Source: Saccharopolyspora rhizosphaerae
GTDB lineage: Bacteria > Actinomycetota > Actinomycetes > Mycobacteriales > Pseudonocardiaceae
Direction of reading: 5' to 3'
DNA length: 64,000 bases
NCBI RefSeq assembly: GCF_003931915.1
Contig: NZ_RSAA01000001.1
Location: 1-64,000 of the forward strand
The notes under the pieces are model-generated. The model did not search any database. It was not told where the DNA came from and was given only the letters and a program-made list of their open reading frames with translations. Shown in pieces: positions 23,887-32,447 of the stretch (the stretch's first letter is position 1; every line of letters starts with the position of its first letter). Position numbers and translations under genes: made by a program.

Positions 23887-25449
23887 TCAGATGCTGGGGA
23901 GGGGCTGGCGGTGGTGGAGGAGCTCGGCGAAGGGGTCGCCGGTGGTGGCGACGCGGTCCAGGACCGTGCGGATCGTCCAGCGGTCCGGGGTGAGGTCCGG
24001 GTCGTCGAGCTCGTCCCATTCGAGCGGGACCGACACCGGGGCGCCAGGGCGGGGGCGGGCGCTGTAGGGGGCGACGAGGGTCTTGTTGAGGACGTTCTGC
24101 GTGTAGTCGAGCCGTGCCAAGCCCTTCCGCTCGGACTTCGACCACGCCCAGCTGATCAGTTCCGGGACCGTGTTGCCGACGGCGCGGGAGACCTTCTCCA
24201 CCCACGACCGGGTCTCGGCGTAGGTGTAGCGCGGTTCGACCGGCACCCAGATCTGGACGCCGCGCTGCCCGGTGACCTTCGGTTTCGCCACCACGCCCAT
24301 GTGCTCCATCGCGGCCCGGTGCAGCCGCGCCAGCGTCAGCACGTCGTCGAAGGTGGTCTTCTCGCCCGGGTCGATGTCGAACAAGGCCCAGCTGGGGTGC
24401 TCCACGTCGTCGATCGGGGAGGTCCACGGGTGCAGCTCGAGCGCCGCGTAGTTGGCCAGCCAGGCCAGGGCGGCGGGGGTGTCCGGGACGATGTAGCGCT
24501 GCACGTCGTCGGGGTCGGCGCCGGGGTACTCCCAGGTGCTCAGCCAGTCGGGCGCGTGGCTCGGCGCCTCCTTGTGCCAGAAGCCGGAGGACTCCACGCC
24601 GTTGGGGAAGCGGTGGCTGTTCAACGCCCGCCCGGCCAGGTACGGCAGCATCACCGGCGCGATCCGCGCGTGGTAGGCGACGAGCTCCCGCTTGGTGATC
24701 GGTTCTTCGCCGCCGCGGCCGGGGAAGAGGACCTTGTCCAGGTTGGTGAGCGAGATCTTCCGGCCCTGCAGGTGCCAGGTGCCCTTGTTCCCGAGCCGTT
24801 CGAGCTCGGCGAGTTCCTCGTCGGTCGGAGGTTCCCAGCTCGGGCGCAGCCGGACCTCCGCGCGGTCGGCGGGCAGGTCGCTGCGCCACTCCGCCTCGGG
24901 ATCGGCGGCGACCTCCTCGTTGGTGCGGCCGCTCTTGACCGACTTCGGGTGCTGCTCGGGATCCCAGCCGTCCTCGGCGTGCTCGTCGCGCTTGTGCAGC
25001 AGCAGCCACTGCTCCTCCCCGCGCCGCACCAGCACGAAGTGCCCGCGGAGCTTCTCGCCGTGCAGCTCGAAGTGCAGGGTGCCGGCCTCCAGCGCGGCGG
25101 CCGGGTCGTCCTCGCCGGGCGTCCAGGTGCCGCGGTCCCACACGATCACGTCCCCGCCGCCGTACTCGCCGGCCGGGATGGTGCCTTCGAAGTCGGCGTA
25201 CTCCAGCGGGTGGTCCTCGACCTGGACGGCCATCCGGCGCACCGACGGGTCGAGCGTCGGGCCCTTGGGCACCGCCCAGCTCAGCAGCGCGCCGTCGAAC
25301 TCCAGGCGGAGGTCGTAGTGCCTGCGGCGGGCGCGGTGGCGTTGCACGACGAACCGGTCGCCGGTGCCGGTGGCGCTGCCGCCGCGCGGCTCGGCGGTGC
25401 GCTCGAAGTCGCGCTTCTTCCGGTAGGTCGCGAGCCGACCGTCGTTCAT
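23887..25449 (-). CDS. ligD: LigD-like phosphoesterase-polymerase without ligase domain
   Basis: 520 residues. The N-terminal 3'-phosphoesterase domain (about 30-150) has RHRARRRHYDLRLEFDG with the metal-binding histidines. The C-terminal primase/polymerase domain (about 225-515) has ISLTNLDKVLFP, LNSHRFPNG and LFDIDPGE, the last carrying the DxD metal pair. Bacterial end-joining LigD usually also has an ATP-dependent ligase domain, absent here, so a separate ligase would be needed. The role is end trimming and fill-in during Ku-dependent double-strand break repair. No ku gene is in the window. ATG 25449 has only a weak ribosome site. Confidence 0.88.
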   Translation of the reverse strand: MNDGRLATYRKKRDFERTAEPRGGSATGTGDRFVVQRHRARRRHYDLRLEFDGALLSWAVPKGPTLDPSVRRMAVQVEDHPLEYADFEGTIPAGEYGGGDVIVWDRGTWTPGEDDPAAALEAGTLHFELHGEKLRGHFVLVRRGEEQWLLLHKRDEHAEDGWDPEQHPKSVKSGRTNEEVAADPEAEWRSDLPADRAEVRLRPSWEPPTDEELAELERLGNKGTWHLQGRKISLTNLDKVLFPGRGGEEPITKRELVAYHARIAPVMLPYLAGRALNSHRFPNGVESSGFWHKEAPSHAPDWLSTWEYPGADPDDVQRYIVPDTPAALAWLANYAALELHPWTSPIDDVEHPSWALFDIDPGEKTTFDDVLTLARLHRAAMEHMGVVAKPKVTGQRGVQIWVPVEPRYTYAETRSWVEKVSRAVGNTVPELISWAWSKSERKGLARLDYTQNVLNKTLVAPYSARPRPGAPVSVPLEWDELDDPDLTPDRWTIRTVLDRVATTGDPFAELLHHRQPLPSI

Positions 25450-25570
25450 CGTGTCAGCGTGCCACGCCAGGGCGCGGGGCACATCGCTGTCGCGGGCCGG
25501 TCGCCGACTTTCGACTGATCGTCGAACGGCGGGATGGCCTAGGATCCGTGGTGGAGGGAAGGAGTCGGCC

Positions 25571-26092
25571 ATGCCGCAGCCGCGAGGAGCAGAGCTCGAA
25601 GCCGTGCGGGCTCGCCGCGCCGAGCTCCGCGAGCGGTACCTCGAGCCGAGCGCGCAGCGTCCGGACCCCACGGTCAAGGGCTTCCACCACGTCGCGCTGA
25701 TCTGCCGGGACGTCGAGGAGACCATCCGCTTCTACCAGGAGCTGCTGGGGTTCCCGCTGGTCGAGCTGGTGGAGAACCGCGACTACGCGGGCTCCAGCCA
25801 CTTCTTCTTCGACGTCGGCAACCGGAACCTGCTGGGGTTCTTCGACTTCCCCGGCCACGACCACCCGCCGTTCCAGGAGACCATCGGAGCCGTTCAGCAC
25901 ATCGCGCTGTCCACGGACGCCGAGAACTTCGCGGCCGCCCGCAAGCGCCTCGACGAGGCGGGGGTGGAGTACCTCGGCCCGGACCGGGGAGTCGAGGACA
26001 GCCTCTACATCCGCGACCCCAACGGGGTCGGCCTGGAGTTCTACCGCGAGGAACTGGCCGTGTTCGAGGGCGCTCCGCTGCTGGACGACTGA
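25571..26092 (+). CDS. VOC-superfamily (glyoxalase/dioxygenase fold) protein
   Basis: 173 residues. After a charged N-terminal helix (residues 1-35) come two VOC beta-alpha-beta-beta-beta modules. They contain GFHHVALICRDVEETIRFYQELLGF, then VQHIALSTDAENFAAARKRLDEAGVEYLG and SLYIRDPNGVGLEFYRE. Metal ligands typical of the fold (His in FHHVAL, His in VQHIAL, Glu in LEFYRE) are present, so it is probably a metalloenzyme. Substrate unknown. A GGAAGGAG site precedes ATG 25571. It starts 121 bp from the divergent ligD-like gene. Confidence 0.85.
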   Translation: MPQPRGAELEAVRARRAELRERYLEPSAQRPDPTVKGFHHVALICRDVEETIRFYQELLGFPLVELVENRDYAGSSHFFFDVGNRNLLGFFDFPGHDHPPFQETIGAVQHIALSTDAENFAAARKRLDEAGVEYLGPDRGVEDSLYIRDPNGVGLEFYREELAVFEGAPLLDD

Positions 26093-26130
26093 CCGCCGGG
26101 CGGGACGTTCGCGCTGCGTAGACTGCCGTC

Positions 26131-26883
26131 GTGGAGTTGTTGCGCGGGGCGTTGGGCGTGGGCGGAGATCAAGCGTGGGAGGTCGCCACCGCGCACGCGA
26201 TGTTGCGGCGGATCAGTGCGGGCGAGAGCGGGCCGGTGCTGCGGGTCTACCGCCCGGAGGCCCGGGTGGTGGCGTTCGGCCGGAGGGACAGCCTGCTGCC
26301 CGGCTTCCCGGAGGCCGTCGCGGTGGCGCGGGACGCCGGCTTCACCCCGGTCCTGCGGGCGCCGGGCGGGCGGGCCGTGGCCTACACCGAGAACTCGCTG
26401 GTCGTCGACCACGCCGGGCCCGATCCGGGCCGGTTGGCGGGGTTGGAGGAGCGGTTCGTCGGCTACGCGGAGCTGTGGTCCGACGTGCTCGCCGCCCACG
26501 GGGTCGCCGCCCTGGTCGGGGCCGTGCCAGGGGAGTACTGCCCCGGAGCGCACAGCGTCAACGCGCGGGGCCGGGTGAAGCTCGTCGGCACCGCGCAGCG
26601 GATGGTGCGGGGCGCGTGGCTGTTCAGCGCGGTCGCGATCCTCGACGACGCCGCGGTGCTGCGCCCGGTGCTCACCGAGGTCTACCGCGCGTTGGAGCTG
26701 CCCTTCGACGAGGACTCGGTCGGGTCGATCGCCGAGGAGGCGCCGGGCCGGTCGCTGGAGGGCTTCGAGGAGGCGCTGGTCGCCGCCTACGACGCCCGTT
26801 CCGGCCTCACGCCGAGCGCCCTGCCGGAGGAGCTGCTCACGCGTGCCAAGGGGCTGGTCGAGGACCACCGCGTCACCGCGTGA
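26131..26883 (+). CDS. Lipoate-protein ligase A-like protein
   Basis: 250 residues of the LplA/LipB/BirA catalytic fold: VLRVYRPEARVVAFGRRDSL near residue 36, APGGRAVAYTENSLVV around 80, then PGAHSVNARGRVKLVGTAQRMVRGAWLFS with the lysine that contacts the adenylate. Such proteins attach lipoate or octanoate to 2-oxo acid dehydrogenase complexes, or only move the acyl group. The short length and lack of the accessory C-terminal domain leave the activity open. GTG 26131 start. Its last 11 bases overlap the end of the convergent anti-sigma gene. Confidence 0.85.
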   Translation: MELLRGALGVGGDQAWEVATAHAMLRRISAGESGPVLRVYRPEARVVAFGRRDSLLPGFPEAVAVARDAGFTPVLRAPGGRAVAYTENSLVVDHAGPDPGRLAGLEERFVGYAELWSDVLAAHGVAALVGAVPGEYCPGAHSVNARGRVKLVGTAQRMVRGAWLFSAVAILDDAAVLRPVLTEVYRALELPFDEDSVGSIAEEAPGRSLEGFEEALVAAYDARSGLTPSALPEELLTRAKGLVEDHRVTA

Positions 26884-27511
26884 CCGGCAGCGTCAGCAGT
26901 GCTGGGCCGTTGGGCGTGCGCAGCTCCAGCGAGCGGATGTCGTCGCGGTGCACCGGAGTGGTCACCTTGAGCACCGCGGTGTCGTCGGGCATCGCGAACC
27001 ACCGCGCCAGCACGTCCCTGGTGCCGTCCCGGCGCACCACCACCAGCACGTAGTCGCCGCCCTTGCGGCCGGCGTACTCGCAGTCCACGTCAACCCGGGT
27101 GCCGGTGGGCACGTCGCTGAGGTGGACGCTGGCGGCGACCGGGTAGGCGCCCAGCGCGGTCATCTCGGTACCTGGTCCGGAGTCGGTGAGCCGGGTGGAC
27201 AGCACCAGCGCGGCGCAGGCGGCCAGGGCCACCACGCAGGCGGCGACCGCCCCGGCGAGATGGCGCCTCCTGCGTCGACGCACCTCGGCGACCAGCTGCG
27301 GAATCTGGTCGTGCGGGTCCGGGTCGGCGTCCAGCTGCGCGGGGTCGGCGTGGGCGAGCAGTCCGGGCAGCCCGGCGAGCTGGGCGACCGCGGCGGCGCA
27401 GGAATCGCAGTCGGTGAGGTGCTGCTCGTAGGCGGTGCGGTCCTCCCGGGACAGCGCCCCGAGGACGTAGGCGGCGTCGAAGTGCGCGTACGGGTCCGGT
27501 TGCCGGTTCAC
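26873..27511 (-). CDS. Zinc anti-sigma factor, RslA-like
   Basis: 212 residues. The cytoplasmic N-terminus holds the ZAS motif HLTDCDSC (His-x3-Cys-x2-Cys). One membrane helix lies at about residues 87-107 (LAGAVAACVVALAACAALVL), followed by an external C-terminal domain. It should bind and inhibit the SigL-like sigma factor encoded just upstream; GTG 27511 overlaps the sigma stop as GTGA, so the two are made together. Signals sensed by RslA relatives involve redox loss of the zinc or proteolysis of the external part. Confidence 0.9.
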   Translation of the reverse strand: MNRQPDPYAHFDAAYVLGALSREDRTAYEQHLTDCDSCAAAVAQLAGLPGLLAHADPAQLDADPDPHDQIPQLVAEVRRRRRRHLAGAVAACVVALAACAALVLSTRLTDSGPGTEMTALGAYPVAASVHLSDVPTGTRVDVDCEYAGRKGGDYVLVVVRRDGTRDVLARWFAMPDDTAVLKVTTPVHRDDIRSLELRTPNGPALLTLPVTR

Positions 27512-28020
27512 CGCGTGACCCCCCTCTCCTCCAGTGCCAGGCGGAGGGCGCGCAGCGCGTAGTGCGTCCGCGACTTGACCGTCCCCTCCGGCACGCCGAG
27601 GCGTGCGGCGGCGTCGGCGACCGACAGCCCCTGGTAGTAGCACAGCGCCAGGACTTCGCGGTGCCGGGCGCTGAGCTCGGCCAGCGCGTCGGCGACCAGC
27701 CAGCTCTGCACGGCGCGGTCGGTGCCGTCCTCGTCGACCCGCTCCGGCGGGGCGTCGGTCATGACCTCCGCGCGGGAGGTGCCGGAACGCCACTCGTCGA
27801 TGGCGATGCGCCGCGCGACCGTGAGCAGCCAGGACCGGGCGGAGCGCGCGGACTGGTCGAGGACCTTGGGGTGGCGCCAGGCGCGCAGCATCGTCTCCTG
27901 CACGACGTCCTCGGCGCGGGCCCGGTCGCCGCCGGTCAGCTCCAGGGCGTAGGACCGCAGCGCCGGGGCGTGCTGGTCGTGCAGGACGCGCATCAGCCGC
28001 GCCTCGATCTCGTCGGTCAC
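27508..28020 (-). CDS. ECF sigma factor, SigL-like
   Basis: 170 residues. Region 2 (HDQHAPALRSYALELTGGDRARAEDVVQETMLRAW, then RSWLLTVARRIAIDEWRS) and region 4 (LSARHREVLALCYYQGLSVADAAARLGVPEGTVKSRTHYALRAL) are intact. The sequence resembles mycobacterial SigL, and its own operon has a promoter matching the SigL type (see 28434-28461). It starts at GTG 28020 within a GTGA overlap with the upstream membrane gene, and its stop overlaps the anti-sigma start. Likely targets are its own operon and the divergent Rieske lipoprotein gene. Confidence 0.92.
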   Translation of the reverse strand: MTDEIEARLMRVLHDQHAPALRSYALELTGGDRARAEDVVQETMLRAWRHPKVLDQSARSARSWLLTVARRIAIDEWRSGTSRAEVMTDAPPERVDEDGTDRAVQSWLVADALAELSARHREVLALCYYQGLSVADAAARLGVPEGTVKSRTHYALRALRLALEERGVTR

Positions 28021-28391
28021 GGCACCGCCCGGCTGCGGTGCCTGGTGAGCAGCAGCGCGGTGCCGAACACGACGCAGCCGATCTCGGTGATCACGCCCCA
28101 GACCTCCTCGCTGGTGGCGAACTGCTCCTGGACGCCGAAGAACCCGACGGTCAGCGACATCGCGTAGGCGGCGAGGGTCGCCAGGCCGAAGGCGATGGCG
28201 GCGAGCGCGGGCAGCGGCGAGCGCCACAGGGCCACCGCGATCGCGATGGCGACGCCGGCGACGACGTTGACCAGGAACGCCGGACCGACGACGGGTGTGT
28301 CCCGGGCCCAGTCCAGCCACACCACCCAGTGCACCCATGCCGAGCCGAGCAGGCTCAGCGCCACCAGTGCTCGCAGTGTCCCTTCGACCAT
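28017..28391 (-). CDS. Four-helix membrane protein, first gene of the sigma operon
   Basis: 124 residues with four predicted membrane helices (about 5-25, 33-56, 62-84 and 97-115) and no catalytic motif I can name. It is the first gene of the SigL-like operon, directly after the predicted ECF promoter, and overlaps the sigma start as GTGA. The arrangement suggests a membrane protein co-produced with the sigma/anti-sigma pair, perhaps part of the response rather than the sensor. Function unknown. Confidence 0.8.
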   Translation of the reverse strand: MVEGTLRALVALSLLGSAWVHWVVWLDWARDTPVVGPAFLVNVVAGVAIAIAVALWRSPLPALAAIAFGLATLAAYAMSLTVGFFGVQEQFATSEEVWGVITEIGCVVFGTALLLTRHRSRAVP

Positions 28392-28433
28392 CGCCGCGCT
28401 CCTACCGCCGCCGGTGTGCGTCGTACGCCGGAG

Positions 28434-28461
28434 AACACGCGGATCGGGTCGATCTGGTTCA
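28434..28461 (-). promoter_or_regulatory. SigL-type ECF promoter for the membrane-sigma-anti-sigma operon
   Basis: On the minus strand TGAACC (28461-28456) is followed after exactly 16 bases by CGTGTT (28439-28434). This matches the promoter form reported for mycobacterial SigL, TGAACC and CGTgtc. The start codon at 28391 is 43 bases downstream. It implies autoregulation of the operon. Confidence 0.82.
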
Positions 28462-28475
28462 ACGGTGGAGCGGGT

Positions 28476-28503
28476 TGAACCGAACCGGCCGCTGCTGCGT
28501 GTT
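28476..28503 (+). promoter_or_regulatory. SigL-type ECF promoter for the Rieske lipoprotein gene
   Basis: TGAACC (28476-28481), 16 bases, CGTGTT (28498-28503): the same boxes and spacing as the divergent promoter. The -10 box ends only seven bases before ATG 28511, so transcription should begin at or very near the start codon and the mRNA would be leaderless. Confidence 0.82.
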
Positions 28504-28510
28504 CGACCGC

Positions 28511-28936
28511 ATGACTGATGAGATGCGCTCCCGTCGTTCCGTGCTCGCCGCCGGCGGCGCCGTCGCCGGTGCCGCGGCCCTGTCCGCCTGCGGTGCCGAG
28601 GCGCCGGAACCGCCTGTGCAGCAGCCCACGCCCCCGTCCCCGGGTCAGCCGATGACCTCGTTGGCCGCGGTGCCGGTGGGCGGGGCGATCCCGGTGCGGA
28701 CCCCGGACGGCAGGCAGGCCATAGTGGCCAGGCCTGCTGAATCCACCGCCGTGGCGTTCGACGGCGCGTGCACGCACCAGGGGTGCCCGGTCAAGCCCGA
28801 GGGGGCGGAGCTGAAGTGCCCGTGCCACGGCTCGGTCTTCGACGCGCTGTCGGGTTCGGTGAAGAAGGGGCCGGCCGACCGCCCGCTGACCCCGATCCCG
28901 GTGCGGGTCGAAGGCGGCGAGGTCGTCACCGGCTGA
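28511..28936 (+). CDS. Tat-exported Rieske [2Fe-2S] lipoprotein
   Basis: 141 residues. A twin-arginine signal (MRSRRSVLAAG) leads into a lipobox LSAC with the modified cysteine at Cys27. A proline-rich tether follows, then a Rieske domain with CTHQGC (Cys87, His89, Cys92) and CPCHGS (Cys103, Cys105, His106), enough for two cluster ligands from each loop and the stabilising disulfide. It should sit on the outer face of the membrane as a small electron carrier. No oxygenase or cytochrome partner is adjacent. Expression by the divergent SigL-like factor is predicted from the promoter. Confidence 0.92.
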   Translation: MTDEMRSRRSVLAAGGAVAGAAALSACGAEAPEPPVQQPTPPSPGQPMTSLAAVPVGGAIPVRTPDGRQAIVARPAESTAVAFDGACTHQGCPVKPEGAELKCPCHGSVFDALSGSVKKGPADRPLTPIPVRVEGGEVVTG

Positions 28937-28981
28937 GCCCCAGTGGCGCTGGGGGCGAGGCTCCCGGCGCCAGTGCTGGTC

Positions 28982-29004
28982 GCCCTACCCCGCAGGGGTA
29001 GGGC
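28982..29004. terminator. Perfect hairpin, terminator and possible second CsoR site
   Basis: GCCCTACCCC (28982-28991), loop GCA, GGGGTAGGGC (28995-29004). It lies 46 bp after the Rieske stop and can end that transcript. Its core TACCCC-GCA-GGGGTA also has the form of a CsoR operator and repeats the one at 29033-29047, so it may act as an auxiliary copper operator. Confidence 0.7.
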
Positions 29005-29023
29005 GCTGATGGGTGTGTCGTGC

Positions 29024-29051
29024 TTGCACGGGTACCCCCTAGGGGTATAGT
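29024..29051 (+). promoter_or_regulatory. Copper-responsive promoter with CsoR-type operator
   Basis: TTGCAC (29024-29029) and TATAGT (29046-29051) form a sigma-A-like promoter with 16-bp spacing. The spacer and the first bases of the -10 box are covered by the palindrome TACCCC-CTA-GGGGTA (29033-29047), the G-tract type bound by CsoR in actinobacteria. Binding would block the promoter until Cu(I) releases the repressor. A csoR gene is not in the window. Confidence 0.8.
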
Positions 29052-29111
29052 TTCGTGGTGCCGGAGGGTGGAGCTCCGGCTTCGGGACTGAACCGCGAGA
29101 GGGATGGCCAC

Positions 29112-29312
29112 ATGGGCGAGACGACCTACCAGGTGAACGGGATGACCTGCCAGCACTGCGTGGCGTCGGTGACCGAGGAGGTCGGTGCGCTCGACGGCGT
29201 GACCGACGTGAAGGTCGACCTGCCCAGCGGCGCGGTCACCGTCGTCGGCAGCGCGGAGGAGTCCGCGGTGCGCGCGGCCGTCGAAGAGGCCGGCTACGAG
29301 CTGGCCTCCTGA
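29112..29312 (+). CDS. copZ: Copper chaperone CopZ
   Basis: 66 residues, a single heavy-metal-associated domain. The copper site is GMTCQHC with Cys13 and Cys16. The Lys/Asp-rich [10 protein letters not shown] strands and [10 protein letters not shown] helix complete the ferredoxin-like fold. It carries Cu(I) in the cytosol to the CopA pump encoded 19 bp downstream, or to the CsoR repressor. The promoter at 29024-29051 drives both genes. Confidence 0.93.
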   Translation: MGETTYQVNGMTCQHCVASVTEEVGALDGVTDVKVDLPSGAVTVVGSAEESAVRAAVEEAGYELAS

Positions 29313-29331
29313 GGCCGCGGGAGGAACCGGC

Positions 29332-31560
29332 ATGACCACCGTCGAGCGCTCCGCTGGCCGGACCGTCGAGCTGGCGATCACCGGCATGACCTGCGCCTCG
29401 TGCGCCCACCGCGTCGAGCGCAAGCTCAACAAGGTCGAGGGCGTCTCGGCCAGCGTCAACTACGCCACGGAGAAAGCCCAGGTCACCGCGCCGGACACGC
29501 TCGACCCGCAGCGCCTGGTCGAGGTGGTCGAGGCCGCCGGTTACGGCGCGACGCTGCCCAGCGCCGAGCCCGAGGAGGCCGAGCCCGCCGATGCGCTGCG
29601 GCAGCGGCTGCTGGGCTCGCTGGCCCTGTCGGTGCCGGTCGTGGTGCTGGCGATGGTGCCGGTCACGCAGTTCACCTACTGGCAGTGGATCTCGCTGGTG
29701 CTCGCCGCTCCCGTGGTGGCCTGGGGCGGCTGGCCGCTGCACCGCGCGGCGTGGCTGAACCTGCGCCACGGCGCAGCGACCATGGACACGCTGGTGTCGA
29801 TGGGCACCCTGGCTGCCTTCCTCTGGTCGCTGTACGCGCTGCTGTTCGGCACCGCCGGCATGCCCGGCATGACCCACCCGTTCACGCTCACCATCGAACG
29901 CGGCGACGCGACCGGCTCGATCTACCTGGAGGTCGCTGCCGCGGTGACCACCTTCGTGCTGGCAGGGCGCTACTTCGAGGCCCGTGCCAAGCGCCGTGCC
30001 GGGGCCGCGCTGCGCGCTCTGCTCGAGCTCGGGGCCAAGGACGTCGCGGTGCTGCGCGGCGGTGCGGAAGTCCGGGTGCCGACCTCGCAGCTGGCGGTCG
30101 GGGACCGGTTCGTCGTGCGCCCCGGCGAGAAGATCGCCACCGACGGCGTCGTCGAGGACGGTGGCTCGGCCGTGGACGCCTCGATGCTCACCGGCGAGTC
30201 CGTGCCGGTTGAGGTCGGTCCCGGCGATCCCGTCGTGGGCGCCACGGTCAACGTCGGCGGGCGGCTGGTCGTGCGCGCCACGCAGGTCGGCTCCGACACC
30301 CAGCTGGCGCAGATGGCGCGGATGGTGGAGGAGGCCCAGACCGGCAAGGCGCAGGTGCAGCGGCTGGCCGACCGGATCTCGGCGGTGTTCGTGCCGATCG
30401 TCATCGGTCTGGCGCTGCTGACCCTGCTGGGCTGGCTGCTGGCCGGAGAGCCGGTGACCGCGGCGTTCACCGCGGCCGTGGCAGTGCTGATCATCGCCTG
30501 CCCGTGCGCGATGGGGCTGGCCACGCCGACCGCGCTGCTGGTGGGCACCGGACGTGGCGCGCAGCTGGGCGTGCTCATCAAGGGACCGCAGGCCCTGGAG
30601 TCGACCCGCAGCGTCGACACCGTCGTGCTGGACAAGACCGGCACGGTCACCACGGGCCGGATGCAGCTGCTCGACGTGCGCACCGCCGAGGGCACCGAGC
30701 GCGCCGGGGCGCTCCGCGTGGCCGGAGCCGTGGAGAACGCCTCCGAGCACCCCATCGCCCGTGCCATCACCGCGGGCGCGCGGCAGGAGGTCGGCGAACT
30801 CCCGGAGGTCGTCGACTTCGCGAACCTGGAAGGGCTCGGCGTGCAGGGCGTCGTCGAGGGGCGCGCGGTGCTGGCCGGCCGCGCGGCTCTGCTCCAGCAG
30901 TGGGACCTGCACCTCGACGGTCCGCTCTCCGAGGCCAAGGCGGCGGCCGAGGCCGAAGGCGGGACCGCCGTCGTGCTGGCTTGGGACGGTGCCGTGCGGG
31001 CGGTGCTGGTCGTGGCGGATGCGGTGAAACCCGGCTCACAGCAGGCGATCTCGCAGCTGCGCGCGCTCGGTCTGACGCCGGTGCTGCTCACCGGCGACAA
31101 CGCGGCGGTGGCCGACGCCGTCGCCGCGCAGGTCGGCATCGACGAGGTCATCGCCGAGGTGCTGCCCGCCGAGAAGGTCGAGGCGGTGAAGCGCCTGCAG
31201 CGCGACGGCAAGGTGGTGGCGATGGTCGGTGACGGCGTCAACGACGCCGCAGCGCTGGCGCAGGCCGACCTCGGTCTGTCGATGGGCACCGGCACTGACA
31301 TCGCCATCGAGGCGGGCGATCTGACCTTGGTGCGCGGTGACCTGCGCGCCGCGGTCGACGCGATCCGCTTGTCCCGGCGGACGCTGACCACCATCCGCGG
31401 CAACATGTTTTGGGCGCTGGCCTACAACGTGGCGGCACTGCCGCTGGCGGCGGCCGGGTTGCTCAACCCGATGATCGCCGGCGCCGCGATGGCGTTCAGC
31501 TCGCTGTTCGTCGTCGGCAACAGCCTCCGGCTGCGCCGGTTCCGCACCAGCGTCGCTTAG
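29332..31560 (+). CDS. copA: Copper-exporting P1B-type ATPase
   Basis: 742 residues. One N-terminal metal-binding domain (GMTCASC, Cys21 and Cys24), eight membrane helices, the CPC ion site (ACPCAMG, about residue 390), the phosphorylated aspartate in DKTGT (Asp434), the HP motif SEHPIA and the hinge [11 protein letters not shown] (about 633). The CPC plus the pairing with CopZ and a CsoR-type operator point to Cu(I) export across the membrane. The segment YN near the C-terminal helices ([16 protein letters not shown]) is also typical of Cu(I) pumps. Second and last gene of the operon; a terminator follows. Confidence 0.95.
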   Translation: MTTVERSAGRTVELAITGMTCASCAHRVERKLNKVEGVSASVNYATEKAQVTAPDTLDPQRLVEVVEAAGYGATLPSAEPEEAEPADALRQRLLGSLALSVPVVVLAMVPVTQFTYWQWISLVLAAPVVAWGGWPLHRAAWLNLRHGAATMDTLVSMGTLAAFLWSLYALLFGTAGMPGMTHPFTLTIERGDATGSIYLEVAAAVTTFVLAGRYFEARAKRRAGAALRALLELGAKDVAVLRGGAEVRVPTSQLAVGDRFVVRPGEKIATDGVVEDGGSAVDASMLTGESVPVEVGPGDPVVGATVNVGGRLVVRATQVGSDTQLAQMARMVEEAQTGKAQVQRLADRISAVFVPIVIGLALLTLLGWLLAGEPVTAAFTAAVAVLIIACPCAMGLATPTALLVGTGRGAQLGVLIKGPQALESTRSVDTVVLDKTGTVTTGRMQLLDVRTAEGTERAGALRVAGAVENASEHPIARAITAGARQEVGELPEVVDFANLEGLGVQGVVEGRAVLAGRAALLQQWDLHLDGPLSEAKAAAEAEGGTAVVLAWDGAVRAVLVVADAVKPGSQQAISQLRALGLTPVLLTGDNAAVADAVAAQVGIDEVIAEVLPAEKVEAVKRLQRDGKVVAMVGDGVNDAAALAQADLGLSMGTGTDIAIEAGDLTLVRGDLRAAVDAIRLSRRTLTTIRGNMFWALAYNVAALPLAAAGLLNPMIAGAAMAFSSLFVVGNSLRLRRFRTSVA

Positions 31561-31588
31561 TCGCGGCCCCTCGGGGACAACGCAGGTG

Positions 31589-31622
31589 ACGCCCCATCCG
31601 CTCTGGCGAGCGGGTGGGGCGT
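31589..31622 (+). terminator. Terminator of the copZ-copA operon
   Basis: ACGCCCCATCCGC (31589-31601) pairs with GCGGGTGGGGCGT (31610-31622) with one wobble pair around an eight-base loop. It lies 28 bp after the copA stop. Confidence 0.82.
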
Positions 31623-31663
31623 TCGCACGTGCCGGAGTTGACCCGCTGGGGTGCAATGGAAGC

Positions 31664-31900
31664 ATGGCGGAATTCAGCGCAGCGACCCTGCAGCCGGGGC
31701 AGACCGAGTCCAACGACCAGGGCGAGCGGATCGGCAAGTCGGCCGGTGGACGGCTGGTGCAGATGCGACGCCGGAGGGCCGAGCGCGGCTTCGTGGTGAC
31801 GGTGGACGCCGAACCGCGCCCGGACGTGCCCGCCGAGGTGGTCACGCACGAGTGGGCGGCCGCCAACAAGGCGTTCGACCGGCTGATGCGGGAGTACTGA
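31664..31900 (+). CDS. Small hypothetical protein
   Basis: 78 residues, no membrane segment or cysteine. The middle is basic (RLVQMRRRRAERGF) and the end AAANKAFDRLMREY is helical. I recognise no family. ATG 31664 is the start, with no good ribosome site. It lies alone between the copA terminator and the CBS-protein operon. Codon use agrees with a real gene, but the evidence is only the open frame and its composition. Confidence 0.5.
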   Translation: MAEFSAATLQPGQTESNDQGERIGKSAGGRLVQMRRRRAERGFVVTVDAEPRPDVPAEVVTHEWAAANKAFDRLMREY

Positions 31901-32026
31901 GCCAGGCCTGGGAGCTCCGCATCGCTGCAGGGCAACGGGAGGACAGCCGCAGCTCGCGAGGGTTTCGGCCTCGACAGCCCCGGGTAGTGCCGGGGCGTCC
32001 CGGAAGTTCGCGAGGAAGGTCCGATC

Positions 32027-32446
32027 ATGACCACAGCGCGCGACATCATGCATCCCGGTGCTCAATGCGTCGGGGAGGACGAATCACTCCAGAAGGCAGC
32101 GCAGATGATGCGCGATCTCGACGTCGGGTCGCTGCCGATCTGCGGCAAGGACGACCGGCTGCACGGGATCCTCACCGATCGCGACATCGTCGTGCGGTGT
32201 TGCGCGGACGGACGCGACCTGTCACAGGTCAAAGCAGGCGAAATGGCGCAAGGCACGCCACACTGGATCGACGCGCAGTCGGACGTCGACCAGGTGTTGA
32301 ACATGATGGAGCAGCACAAGATCCGGCGGGTGCCGGTCATCGCCGACCACCGACTGGTGGGCATGATCAGCGAAGCCGACTTGGCCCAGCACCTCAACGA
32401 CGACCAACTGGCGCACTTCGTGGAGACCATCTGCGCCGGGAAGTGA
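32027..32446 (+). CDS. Two-CBS-domain protein, HRP1-like
   Basis: 139 residues made of two CBS domains: residues about 1-60 (ARDIMHPGAQCVGEDESLQKAAQMMRDLDVGSLPICGKDDRLHGILTDRDIVVR) and about 70-130 (DAQSDVDQVLNMMEQHKIRRVPVIADHRLVGMISEADLA). It resembles mycobacterial hypoxic response protein 1, which is controlled by DosR. CBS pairs bind adenine nucleotides. GAGGAAGG precedes ATG 32027, and its stop lies one base before the response-regulator start, so it belongs to the same operon as the two-component genes. Confidence 0.88.
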   Translation: MTTARDIMHPGAQCVGEDESLQKAAQMMRDLDVGSLPICGKDDRLHGILTDRDIVVRCCADGRDLSQVKAGEMAQGTPHWIDAQSDVDQVLNMMEQHKIRRVPVIADHRLVGMISEADLAQHLNDDQLAHFVETICAGK

Positions 32447-32447
32447 G

